From Hyphomicrobiales bacterium (GTDB taxonomy: Bacteria; Pseudomonadota; Alphaproteobacteria; Rhizobiales; Kaistiaceae), in the NCBI GenBank assembly GCA_017305815.1, contig JAFKJZ010000473.1:1-8693 (forward strand): a stretch of 8,693 nt of DNA. Direction: 5' to 3'. Made by a program: the position numbers and the translations under genes. This document shows, piece after piece, positions 1-6,075 of this stretch; the stretch's first letter is position 1, and every line of letters starts with the position of its first letter. The notes below the pieces were generated by a model, which was given only the letters and a program-made list of their open reading frames with translations, was not told the origin of the DNA and ran no database searches.

Positions 1-1
1 G

Positions 2-511
2 TTCGCGTCGGTGCCGCTCTACAGCATGTTCTGCAAGCTGACGGGCTATGGCGGCACGCCGGTTCGCGCCGATTCCGCTCCGAAGCAGGCGCTGGACCGC
101 ACGATCACAGTCCGCTTCGACGGCAACGTCGCCAACGGCATTGGCTGGGCGTTCCGTCCGGAGCAGCGCCAGATGACGGTCAAGATCGGCGAGATCAGCG
201 AAGTGAAGTTCTTCGCCGAGAACCGTACCGAACGGACCTCGACGGGCACGGCAACCTTCAACGTCACGCCGGAACTCACGGGCCAGTATTTCAACAAGAT
301 CGCCTGCTTCTGCTTCACGTCGCAGACGCTGAAGCCGGGCGAGAAGGTCGAGATGCCGGTAACCTTCTTCATCGACCCTGCGATCGTCGACAATTACCAG
401 ACGCGCAACGTCGACACGATCACGCTGTCCTACACCTTCTTCCCGAGTTCGGAGCAGACCCCGGCGCCCGTCGCCGCGATCCCTGCGACGAACGCGGGAA
501 AGTCGCTTTGA
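2..511 (+). CDS. ctaG: Cytochrome c oxidase assembly protein CtaG/Cox11, 5'-truncated by the window edge
   Basis: This is the periplasmic copper chaperone that delivers copper to the CuB site of cytochrome c oxidase subunit I. The reading frame is already open at base 2 (F-A-S-V-P-L-Y-S-M-F-C), so the GTG at 11 is an internal valine and not a start; the N-terminal membrane anchor lies outside the window. The visible part is the Cox11 beta-domain. It carries the conserved cysteine in MFCKLTGYGGT (codon at 32) and the copper-binding CFCF motif (cysteine codons at 305 and 311) followed by LKPGE and the FFIDP segment, all Cox11 hallmarks. The C-terminal 20 or so residues are alanine/proline-rich and probably disordered. 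The stop is 21 nt before ctaE, and the two are surely co-transcribed. Family identity is very secure; only the true start is unseen. Confidence 0.96.
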   Translation, partial: FASVPLYSMFCKLTGYGGTPVRADSAPKQALDRTITVRFDGNVANGIGWAFRPEQRQMTVKIGEISEVKFFAENRTERTSTGTATFNVTPELTGQYFNKIACFCFTSQTLKPGEKVEMPVTFFIDPAIVDNYQTRNVDTITLSYTFFPSSEQTPAPVAAIPATNAGKSL

Positions 512-532
512 GAAAGACCGGGGAGCATCTCC

Positions 533-1372
533 ATGGCTGAGGCCCACGCCAAGCAACACGACTATCACCTCGTCAACCCGAGCCCGTGGCCTTTCGTGGC
601 CTCGGCAGGCGCGTTCGCGCTGGCGCTCGGCGGCATCAGCTACATGCATGGCGGATCCCTGCTGTGGATGGTCCCTGGCCTGCTGATGGTCCTCTACACG
701 ATGTACGCCTGGTGGGCCGACGTCATCCACGAGGGCCAGCAGGGCCATCATACGCGCGTGGTGCAGCTGCACCTGCGCTACGGCATGATCCTGTTCATCG
801 CCTCGGAAGTGATGTTCTTCGTGGCCTGGTTCTGGGCCTTCTTCGACGCCAGCCTGTTCGCGAGCGAAGCGCAGAACGTCGCCCGCTACAGCTTCACCGG
901 CGGGCATTGGCCGCCGAAGGGCATCGAGGTGTTCGATCCCTGGCACCTGCCGCTCCTCAACACGCTGATCCTTCTGACCTCCGGCACGACGCTGACCTGG
1001 GCGCACCACGCCCTGCTGCACAATGACCGCGAAGGCCTGAAGTGGGGCCTGGTCTGCACCGTCGTGCTCGGCCTGATCTTCTCCTGCGTGCAGGCCTACG
1101 AGTATGCCCATGCGGCCTTCTCGTTCGGCGGCAACATCTACGGCGCCACCTTCTTCATGGCGACGGGCTTCCACGGCTTCCACGTGATCATCGGCACGAT
1201 CTTCCTGATCGTCTGCCTGCTGCGCGCGCTTGCCGGCCAGTTCACGCCGAAGGAGCACTTCGGCATGGAAGCGGCTGCCTGGTATTGGCACTTCGTCGAC
1301 GTCGTCTGGCTCTTCCTGTTCTTCACGATCTACGTGTGGGGCGGCTGGGGCGCGCCGATGCACGGCGGCTAA
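533..1372 (+). CDS. ctaE: Cytochrome c oxidase subunit III (CtaE/CoxC)
   Basis: Core subunit III of the aa3-type haem-copper oxidase in the inner membrane; it stabilises subunit I and contributes to proton uptake. The protein has 279 residues, a usual bacterial length. It shows seven hydrophobic helices at roughly residues 20-38, 44-62, 82-104, 138-160, 170-190, 204-232 and 250-270. Family signatures include HHTRVVQLHLRYGMILFI, then SEVMFFVAWFWAFF with the conserved helix-III glutamate (E92), WPPKGIEVFDPWHLPLLNT, QAYEY, ATGFHGFHVIIGT, and WYWHFVDVVWLFLF near the C terminus. The start is supported by a strong Shine-Dalgarno GGGGAG at 520-525, 7 nt before the ATG. It directly follows ctaG in an operon. 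A strong hairpin at 1384-1407 just after the stop may end or attenuate this transcript. Confidence 0.98.
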   Translation: MAEAHAKQHDYHLVNPSPWPFVASAGAFALALGGISYMHGGSLLWMVPGLLMVLYTMYAWWADVIHEGQQGHHTRVVQLHLRYGMILFIASEVMFFVAWFWAFFDASLFASEAQNVARYSFTGGHWPPKGIEVFDPWHLPLLNTLILLTSGTTLTWAHHALLHNDREGLKWGLVCTVVLGLIFSCVQAYEYAHAAFSFGGNIYGATFFMATGFHGFHVIIGTIFLIVCLLRALAGQFTPKEHFGMEAAAWYWHFVDVVWLFLFFTIYVWGGWGAPMHGG

Positions 1373-1383
1373 CCAGAATACGG

Positions 1384-1414
1384 ACGGGCGGCTCTCGGGC
1401 CGCCCGTTTCATTT
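1384..1414 (+). terminator. Candidate rho-independent terminator after ctaE
   Basis: A perfect 9-bp GC-rich inverted repeat: ACGGGCGGC at 1384-1392, a 6-nt loop TCTCGG, and GCCGCCCGT at 1399-1407, followed by TTCATTT. The stem begins 11 nt after the ctaE stop, where a terminator is expected. The T-tract is short and interrupted, so termination may be partial, with some read-through into the DUF983 and SURF1 genes. No other hairpin of similar strength was seen in the intergenic parts of the window. Confidence 0.7.
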
Positions 1415-1557
1415 GCGGGCAGGGTTGCGACCCTGCCGCGAGGGCATTCGCCGCCGAGACGGATGTCGTTTCGCCGCCGGTGCGCGCGATCAGACCGGGA
1501 GCCGGAGCCGTTCCCCGCCTGGACATGCAAGGGCTCCAGCGAGAACAGGAGCCGGTC

Positions 1558-1959
1558 TTGTCCGATCCCAGCCCATCCCATCGCGACAAGGCGATCTATC
1601 CGCCGCTGACGCCCGCCAGCACCGGCCTGCATGGCCGCTGTCCGCGCTGCGGCGAGGGGCGGTTGTTCTCCGGCTTTCTGCAGGTGGCGCCGCGCTGCGG
1701 CAATTGCGGCCTCGACTATTCGTTCAGCGACGCCGGCGACGGCCCGGCCGTCTTCATCATGCTGATCGTCGGCTTCATCGTCGCCTTCCTTGCGCTCTAT
1801 GTCGAATTCACCTTCCAGCCGCCCTTCTGGGTGCATGCGCTGCTCTGGATCCCGCTCGTCTTCGCGCTGGCGCTCGGGCTGCTCCGGCCGGCGAAGGGGC
1901 TGATGATCGCGATCCAGTATCGCCACAAGGCGGAGGAGGGGCGGCTCGAACAGGGCTGA
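1558..1959 (+). CDS. DUF983 family membrane protein with N-terminal double CXXC
   Basis: A small membrane protein of the DUF983 family, which has no established function but often sits in alphaproteobacterial cox clusters. From the TTG at 1558 it has 133 residues. Residues 24-50 form a zinc-ribbon-like element with two CXXC pairs, CPRC (C28, C31) and CGNC (C47, C50), in the contexts GLHGRCPRCGEG and APRCGNCGLDYSF. Two transmembrane helices follow at about 64-86 and 90-110, joined by the short segment EFTFQPPF, and then a charged C-terminal tail. I chose TTG because AGGAG at 1547-1551 lies 6 nt upstream and because N-termini beginning MSD just before IYPP look natural for the family. An in-frame ATG at 1525 would add 11 residues but has no Shine-Dalgarno. 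The gene sits between the ctaE terminator and SURF1 (31-nt gap). A role in metal handling or oxidase assembly is inference from context. Confidence 0.85.
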   Translation: MSDPSPSHRDKAIYPPLTPASTGLHGRCPRCGEGRLFSGFLQVAPRCGNCGLDYSFSDAGDGPAVFIMLIVGFIVAFLALYVEFTFQPPFWVHALLWIPLVFALALGLLRPAKGLMIAIQYRHKAEEGRLEQG

Positions 1960-1990
1960 CCCGGCGCGCTTTCCATGTCCGGTAGATACC

Positions 1991-2752
1991 ATGTCTGATA
2001 CGACCCGCCGCTCGCCCGTGCGCAAGCTGATCCTGCCCGCGATCGCCACCGCGATCGTCTTCGCCATCCTGTGCTCGCTCGGCATGTGGCAGGTCAGGCG
2101 CCTGCACTGGAAGGAAGCGCTGATCGCCCAGGTCGATCGCCGCCTGAAGGAGACACCGATCGCCGCACCCGGGCCGGGGCAGTGGAAGACGCTCGACCTT
2201 GCCGAGGCGGACTACACGCCGGTCACCGTTTCAGGTGAATTCCTGCATGATGACGAGGCGCATCTCTACAGCTCGCTGATGGAGCCGCGCGGCCCGGTCG
2301 GCGGGGTCGGCTGGTTCGTGTTCACGCCGCTCAGGACGGATGAAGGCTGGATCGTCTACGTCAATCGCGGCTTCGTGCCGGTGGAGAAGGAAATCGCGTC
2401 GACCCGGCCTGAGGGCCTGACGACGGGGCGTGTCACCGTGACTGGCCTGATGCGCCGGCCGGAGACGCCGGGCAGGTTCCAGGCTTCGGCCAAGCCGACC
2501 AGCCAGCAATGGTTCGCGCGCCAGCCTGACAAGTTCGCGGCGCGCAGCGGCCTGCCGGTCGAATCCGTCGCGCCCTACACGATCGACGCGGACGCGACGC
2601 CGAACCCCGGCGGCCTGCCGCAGGGCGGCGAGACCACCGTGACCTTCTCCAACAACCACCTGCAGTATGTGGTGACGTGGTTCGGGCTGGCGCTGGCGCT
2701 CGTCGGCGTCTTCATCGCCTACGCGCGCGGCGTGCTGAAGCGCCGCGACTGA
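1991..2752 (+). CDS. SURF1 family cytochrome c oxidase biogenesis protein
   Basis: SURF1 (Shy1 in yeast) is an inner-membrane assembly factor for haem-copper oxidases that promotes haem a3 insertion into subunit I. The 253 residues show the family's two-helix layout: a first transmembrane segment at about 12-31 running into GMWQVRRLHWKEALI (31-45), a large periplasmic domain, and a second helix at about 225-245. Diagnostic segments are WFVFTPLRT, VNRGFVPVEKE (124-134) and the C-terminal NNHLQYVVTWFGLAL. The ATG at 1991 has no strong Shine-Dalgarno, but no better in-frame start precedes it. The gene lies 31 nt after the DUF983 gene on the same strand, consistent with co-transcription. It ends tail-to-tail with the yqgE-like gene with a 2-bp gap. 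Confidence 0.95.
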   Translation: MSDTTRRSPVRKLILPAIATAIVFAILCSLGMWQVRRLHWKEALIAQVDRRLKETPIAAPGPGQWKTLDLAEADYTPVTVSGEFLHDDEAHLYSSLMEPRGPVGGVGWFVFTPLRTDEGWIVYVNRGFVPVEKEIASTRPEGLTTGRVTVTGLMRRPETPGRFQASAKPTSQQWFARQPDKFAARSGLPVESVAPYTIDADATPNPGGLPQGGETTVTFSNNHLQYVVTWFGLALALVGVFIAYARGVLKRRD

Positions 2753-2754
2753 CC

Positions 2755-3366
2755 CTAGCCGTGGCCGGCCTCGTCGGAGAGCATGGCGAGGTCGACCCCG
2801 AGCAGCGCCATGGTGCGATCATACTTGGTCGCGAGTTCCGGATCGAAGATCAGGTCGGACGGGGCGGCGCAATGCAGCCAGCCATTGTGCTGGATCTCCG
2901 CCTCGAGCTGGCCGGGTCCCCAGCCGGCATAGCCGAGGGCCAGCATTGCGTTGCGGGGACCGGACCCGGAGGCGATGGCCTTCAGGATCTCGAGCGTTGC
3001 TGTCAGACACACATTCTCGGCGATCGGCAGGGTCGAATTCTCGATGAAGTAATCCGCGCTGTGCAGCACGAAGCCTCGTCCGGTCTCGACCGGGCCGCCG
3101 CGCTGCACGATCATGCGGTTCGCCTTGGGCGGAAGGCGGATCTCGGGGCCGTCGGGAATGATGTCGAGCTGAATCAGGAGGTCGACGAAGTCGATCTGCG
3201 GGGCGATCTGGTTGATCACGATCCCCATCGCGCCATCGGCGGAATGGGCGCAAATATAGACGACGGAACGGGCGAACCGACCGTCCGCCATGCTGGGCAT
3301 GGCGATCAAAAATTGCCCGTCGAGATAGCTCGGCTCGACCGGCATGCGGGTCTGTTTCTCGGCCAT
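2755..3366 (-). CDS. YqgE/AlgH family protein (DUF179)
   Basis: Member of the widespread UPF0301/DUF179 family (YqgE, AlgH). Its biochemical role is not settled; AlgH was named as a regulator of alginate synthesis in Pseudomonas. The 203 residues carry the family signatures: [13 protein letters not shown] (14-26), [11 protein letters not shown] (31-41), GAMGIVINQ (45-53), GGPV followed by RGFVLHS (90-103), and [15 protein letters not shown] (144-158). No signal peptide or membrane helix is visible, so it is probably cytoplasmic. The ATG at 3366 lacks a clear Shine-Dalgarno; the methionine at residue 8 (3345) is an alternative that keeps every conserved motif. It is divergent from the DsbD-like gene across 131 bp and convergent with SURF1. 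Confidence 0.93.
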   Translation of the reverse strand: MAEKQTRMPVEPSYLDGQFLIAMPSMADGRFARSVVYICAHSADGAMGIVINQIAPQIDFVDLLIQLDIIPDGPEIRLPPKANRMIVQRGGPVETGRGFVLHSADYFIENSTLPIAENVCLTATLEILKAIASGSGPRNAMLALGYAGWGPGQLEAEIQHNGWLHCAAPSDLIFDPELATKYDRTMALLGVDLAMLSDEAGHG

Positions 3367-3378
3367 GGCTGAAAGCGT

Positions 3379-3390
3379 AGCACGGGTGCT
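3379..3390. promoter_or_regulatory. Small palindrome in the yqgE / DsbD-like divergent intergenic region
   Basis: AGCAC-GG-GTGCT is a perfect 5+5 bp palindrome with a 2-nt centre, lying 12 bp upstream of the YqgE start in its 5' leader. The 131-bp intergenic stretch (3367-3497) must hold promoters for two divergent genes, so this could be a protein-binding site or simply a short leader hairpin. Arms this short occur often by chance in GC-rich DNA, and I did not find convincing -35/-10 boxes here. Confidence 0.2.
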
Positions 3391-3497
3391 CCAAAAGAAA
3401 AGGTCGGGCCGGGATTCGTAGGGCGGGACACAAACAAATGATCGTTCCGCACCCCACCCATCTGGCGGTCGCCCGAAAGCCCGGCTAGCTTTGGCGG

Positions 3498-4328
3498 ATG
3501 CGCATACGAAGCCTCTTCCTCAGCCTTCTCCCCGCCGTCCTTTCCCTGCCAGCCTTCGCCGCGATCGGTCCGTGGGTTTCCGCCGATAAGGTCCGGGCGC
3601 GCCTCGTCGCCGCCACGCCGGCGGCGGACGGAACGCTGGAAGGGGCGATCGAGATCGAGCTCGCGCCGGGCTGGAAGACCTATTGGCGCTCGCCGGGCGA
3701 TGCCGGCGTGCCGCCGCGCTTCGATTTCTCCGCTTCGACGAATGCCGAGGCCGCGGCCGTCGAATACCCCGCGCCCGAGCGCTACGACGACGGCTACGCG
3801 GCCTCCAACATCTATCGCGACCGTGTGGTGCTTCCGGTCCGCTTCACGGTCGCCGACAAGGCCGACCCTGTGACGCTCGACGTCAAGATGGACATCGGCA
3901 TCTGCGAGGAGATCTGCATCCCCGTGCACATGACGACGTCGCTCGACGTCGGCAATGCGGGGCATGACGGCGCGGCCTCCACCCTGATCGCCGCTGCGCG
4001 GGCGGCGCTGCCGGGGCCGGGCAAGCCGGGCGCGCTCGAACTGCTGTCGCTGAAGCGAAGCGGCGGATCGGACCAGAAGCCGGAGTTCGAGGCGCGCTAT
4101 CACGCGTCGGGCAAGGAAGCGCTCTTCGTCGAGACGCCGGGCGACTGGTTCGCCGACCCGCCGAAGGCGGCGGAAGGCGAGGGTGGGGCGCGCGTCTTCC
4201 GTTTCGCGGTCGACCGCCGTACGGCCGCCGGGACCATAGCCGGCACGGAGATCCGCCTGACGCTCACGGGCGAGGCCGGCGCCACCAGCCGGACTTTCAC
4301 GCTCGACGCCGGCGACGCGAAGCCGTAA
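3498..4328 (+). CDS. Exported DsbD N-terminal (alpha) domain protein, standalone
   Basis: Predicted periplasmic protein of 276 residues related to the N-terminal domain of the disulfide reductase DsbD/ScsB, which accepts electrons from the membrane domain and passes them to periplasmic thiol proteins. A clear signal peptide, [21 protein letters not shown], probably ends near residue 21. The domain signature runs from residue 58: [17 protein letters not shown], then [10 protein letters not shown], and the redox pair C136-C140 in ICEEICIPV. Full-length DsbD is about 550-600 residues, with eight membrane helices and a C-terminal thioredoxin domain; both are absent, and the gene ends normally with a stop, so this looks like a genuine short family rather than a truncation. 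It is followed by a peroxiredoxin gene 86 nt downstream. Its electron donor is not encoded in the window. The start has only a weak Shine-Dalgarno. Confidence 0.85.
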   Translation: MRIRSLFLSLLPAVLSLPAFAAIGPWVSADKVRARLVAATPAADGTLEGAIEIELAPGWKTYWRSPGDAGVPPRFDFSASTNAEAAAVEYPAPERYDDGYAASNIYRDRVVLPVRFTVADKADPVTLDVKMDIGICEEICIPVHMTTSLDVGNAGHDGAASTLIAAARAALPGPGKPGALELLSLKRSGGSDQKPEFEARYHASGKEALFVETPGDWFADPPKAAEGEGGARVFRFAVDRRTAAGTIAGTEIRLTLTGEAGATSRTFTLDAGDAKP

Positions 4329-4414
4329 CGTCGCCGCGCTTGCTTCCCGGAGTGCTGCCCCGCGCCGCATTCCTCCCGAATCCAATCCACCCACCGCAAT
4401 CCATGGAGCACGAG

Positions 4415-4897
4415 ATGACCATCTCGGTTGGCGATCGCATCCCCGCAACGAAGTTCCGGGTCGTGACCCCGGACGGCACCGTCGAAAAGACGGAAGCCGA
4501 TATCTTCGCCGGCAAGAAGGTCGTGCTGTTCGCCGTCCCCGGCGCCTTCACGCCCACCTGCCACAAGAACCACCTGCCGGGCTATCTCGAGCAGGCCGCC
4601 GCCATCAAGGCCAAGGGCGTCGACACCATCGCCGTCATCGCCGTGAACGACGCGTTCGTCATGGGCGCATGGGCCAAGGCCACCGGCGCCGAGGATAAGG
4701 TCCTGTTCCTCGCCGACGGTTCCGGCGAGTTCACCAAGGCGATCGGCCTGGAGTTCGACCTCTCCGCCAATGGCCTCGGCATCCGCTCGAAGCGCTACGC
4801 CATGATCGTCGAGGACGGCGTGGTCAAGACGCTGAACGTCGAGGAAGCCGGTGGCGTCACCGGCTCCGGCGCGGCCGCGATCCTCGAGCTGCTCTAG
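4415..4897 (+). CDS. Peroxiredoxin, Prx5 type, single-cysteine
   Basis: Thiol peroxidase that reduces hydrogen and alkyl hydroperoxides. The 160 residues match atypical Prx5/AhpC-TSA proteins: the active-site stretch VPGAFTPTCHKNHLPGY holds the peroxidatic cysteine C49 with the conserved proline and threonine before it, and the supporting residues NDAFVMGAWAK and RSKRYAMIVEDG are present. C49 is the only cysteine, so the resolving thiol found in human PRDX5 is absent; turnover would need an external thiol such as glutathione/glutaredoxin (inference). No signal peptide, hence cytoplasmic. The start is the ATG at 4415, preceded by GGAG at 4405-4408 with 6-nt spacing. The frame remains open back to 4340, but that extension is proline-rich and unlike the family. 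It may be co-transcribed with the DsbD-like gene, though the 86-nt gap leaves room for its own promoter. Confidence 0.94.
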   Translation: MTISVGDRIPATKFRVVTPDGTVEKTEADIFAGKKVVLFAVPGAFTPTCHKNHLPGYLEQAAAIKAKGVDTIAVIAVNDAFVMGAWAKATGAEDKVLFLADGSGEFTKAIGLEFDLSANGLGIRSKRYAMIVEDGVVKTLNVEEAGGVTGSGAAAILELL

Positions 4898-4906
4898 TCT
4901 TCTTGC

Positions 4907-4955
4907 TTCCGTTGCGGAAACTCATTAGCTGGATATAGGCCGATGGGTTTTCCGC
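4907..4955 (+). promoter_or_regulatory. Candidate promoter and operator of the toxin-antitoxin pair
   Basis: The 59-nt gap before the antitoxin contains a plausible sigma-70-like promoter: TTGCGG at 4912-4917, a 16-nt spacer, and TATAGG at 4934-4939, ending 17 nt before the ATG. Overlaid on it is a tight palindrome TTCCG-TTG-CGGAA at 4907-4919 that covers the -35 box. There is also a second, wider inverted pair, GCGGAAA at 4914-4920 and TTTCCGC at 4949-4955, which brackets the -10 box. Three TTCCG/CGGAA half-sites in about 50 bp would suit autoregulation by the antitoxin or the toxin-antitoxin complex, which is usual for type II systems. The repeats are seen directly; the promoter match is modest and the operator role is inference. 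Confidence 0.45.
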
Positions 4956-4956
4956 G

Positions 4957-5205
4957 ATGGTACGGGTCAAGATGCACGCGGCGAAGACCAACCTCTCCCG
5001 CCTGGTCGTCCAGGCCCTGGCGGGCGAGGATGTCGTGCTGATGCGCGGCGACACGGAGGTCGCGCGGGTTGTCCCGCTCGGGCCTGCCGAGCCGGCTCCG
5101 GATCGCTCGCCGCGTATCCCGGGTCGTCTGCGCGGGATGATTGATTTCGACGACCGCTTCTTCGATCCCTATCCGCCTTCCGACCCGTCGCAATGGGATC
5201 ACTAG
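4957..5205 (+). CDS. Type II antitoxin, Phd/YefM (prevent-host-death) family
   Basis: Probable antitoxin of 82 residues that would bind and neutralise the PIN toxin encoded 5 nt downstream and repress its own promoter. The N-terminal half fits the Phd/YefM DNA-binding fold: V-x-V-K-M-H-A-A-K-T-N-L-S-R-L (2-16) followed by AGEDVVLMRGDTEVARVVPL (22-41). The C-terminal half is proline-rich and acidic (GRLRGMIDFDDRFFDPYPPSD), typical of the flexible toxin-binding tail that blocks the PIN active site; R-x-x-G-x-L-x-G-x-I before an acidic stretch is a recurrent feature of antitoxins paired with VapC-like toxins. The ATG at 4957 is chosen because the preceding frame offers nothing and the family begins with this short beta-strand; its Shine-Dalgarno is weak. 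Inverted repeats lie directly upstream. Confidence 0.85.
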   Translation: MVRVKMHAAKTNLSRLVVQALAGEDVVLMRGDTEVARVVPLGPAEPAPDRSPRIPGRLRGMIDFDDRFFDPYPPSDPSQWDH

Positions 5206-5210
5206 GGACC

Positions 5211-5618
5211 ATGCGGCTGCTGCTCGACACGCAAGTCTGGTTCTGGTGGATGATGGGGAGCCCGCGGCTGGCGCCCGCCGCCCGGGCGGCCATCGCCGAC
5301 GCCGGCAACGATCCCCTGATCAGCGCCGCCTCCGTGCTGGAACTGATGGGAAAGCGCCGCATCGGCATCCTGCCCGCCATGCAGCGGCTTGCCGATCACG
5401 TCGAGGAAGAGATCGACCTTGCCGGCTTCGGGCGCCTGCCGATCACGACGGCGCATGCCGTCCGCGCCGAGACGATCGCCGAGGGCCATCCGGATCCGTT
5501 CGACAGGCTCCTGATCGCGCAGGCGCTGATCGAGGACATCGCGCTCATTTCGAACGACACGTCGTTCGACCGCTTCGGCGTGCGCCGCCTCTGGGAGCGG
5601 GCGATCAGCCCGGCGTGA
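5211..5618 (+). CDS. PIN-domain toxin, VapC-like ribonuclease
   Basis: Predicted metal-dependent endoribonuclease toxin of 135 residues. The acidic PIN residues are all visible: D6 in [11 protein letters not shown]44 in [16 protein letters not shown]98 in [13 protein letters not shown] and D116 in LISNDTSF, so the active site appears intact. The tryptophan common before the glutamate in relatives (SVWE) is leucine here. The ATG at 5211 is preferred because the protein then begins directly with the first PIN strand and follows the antitoxin stop (5203-5205) by 5 nt, with AGGGA overlapping that stop. An in-frame ATG at 5193 would add six residues and overlap the antitoxin gene but has no Shine-Dalgarno. 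Targets of VapC toxins are often tRNAs; the target here cannot be read from sequence. The 3' end overlaps rnhA by 14 bp. Confidence 0.88.
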   Translation: MRLLLDTQVWFWWMMGSPRLAPAARAAIADAGNDPLISAASVLELMGKRRIGILPAMQRLADHVEEEIDLAGFGRLPITTAHAVRAETIAEGHPDPFDRLLIAQALIEDIALISNDTSFDRFGVRRLWERAISPA

Positions 5619-6075
5619 AGCTCTTCTTCTTCACCTTGTAGGGCGCCATGCCCTCGCGGGCGAGCTGGTCGGCGCGCTCGTTTTCCTCGTTGCCGGCATG
5701 GCCCTTGACCCAGTGCCAGGTCACCTTGTGGCGCTGCAGCGCCGTATCGAGGCGCTGCCAGAGGTCGACGTTCTTCACCGGCTTCTTGTCGGCCGTCTTC
5801 CAGCCATTGCGCTTCCAGCCATGGATCCAGCCGGTGATGCCGCCCTTCACATATTGGGAGTCGGTGTGCAGGTCGACGACGGAGGGCCGCTTCAGCGCGT
5901 CGAGAGCTTCGATCGCCGCCGTCAGTTCCATGCGGTTGTTGGTGGTGTCGGCCTCGCCGCCCTTCAGGTCCTTCTCATGCTCGCCGGCGATGAGAACGGC
6001 CCCCCAGCCGCCCGGTCCGGGATTGCCGGAGCAGGCGCCGTCGGTCCAGATGGCGATGCGCTTTTCGTCGGTCAA
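5605..6075 (-). CDS. rnhA: Ribonuclease HI
   Basis: Cleaves the RNA strand of RNA-DNA hybrids in the cytoplasm, removing R-loops and primer remnants. The 156 residues are normal for RNase HI and carry the full catalytic set: D12 in [17 protein letters not shown]50 in [10 protein letters not shown]72 in HTDSQYV, H126 in KGHAGNEEN and D136 in ERADQLA. The basic-protrusion region ([19 protein letters not shown], 82-100) is also present. The frame is open as far back as 6345, but that extension overlaps thrB and resembles no RNase H; the start is most likely the TTG at 6075-6073, forming a TTGA overlap with the thrB stop, which implies translational coupling. It is the last gene of the ispH-thrB-rnhA operon. 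Its final codons overlap the end of the convergent PIN toxin gene. Confidence 0.95.
   Translation of the reverse strand: MTDEKRIAIWTDGACSGNPGPGGWGAVLIAGEHEKDLKGGEADTTNNRMELTAAIEALDALKRPSVVDLHTDSQYVKGGITGWIHGWKRNGWKTADKKPVKNVDLWQRLDTALQRHKVTWHWVKGHAGNEENERADQLAREGMAPYKVKKKSFTPG

Noticed and set aside
1042..1557. N-terminal extension of the DUF983 frame back into ctaE
   Set aside because: The frame stays open, but the added part is the out-of-frame translation of subunit III and the terminator region. A TTG with a good Shine-Dalgarno at 1558 gives the natural protein.
1369..2085. Open frame of 238 codons on the minus strand opposite the DUF983 gene
   Set aside because: Arginine/glutamate-rich with no domain; it lies over the DUF983 gene, whose cysteine motifs and membrane helices are family-specific, and over the hairpin at 1384-1407.
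4340..4414. 25-residue N-terminal extension of the peroxiredoxin
   Set aside because: Proline-rich, without Shine-Dalgarno support, and unlike the family; ATG 4415 has GGAG at a good distance and begins at the usual family N terminus.
3306..4448. Open frame of 380 codons on the minus strand across the DsbD-like gene
   Set aside because: The translation is arginine-rich and has no recognisable domain. It runs antisense to a gene with a clear signal peptide and redox motif, and overlaps the start of the yqgE-like gene. Long antisense frames are expected at this GC content.
5193..5210. Upstream in-frame ATG of the PIN toxin
   Set aside because: It would overlap the antitoxin gene and adds MGSLGT before the conserved first strand, with no Shine-Dalgarno; ATG 5211 fits the family better, though the longer form cannot be excluded.
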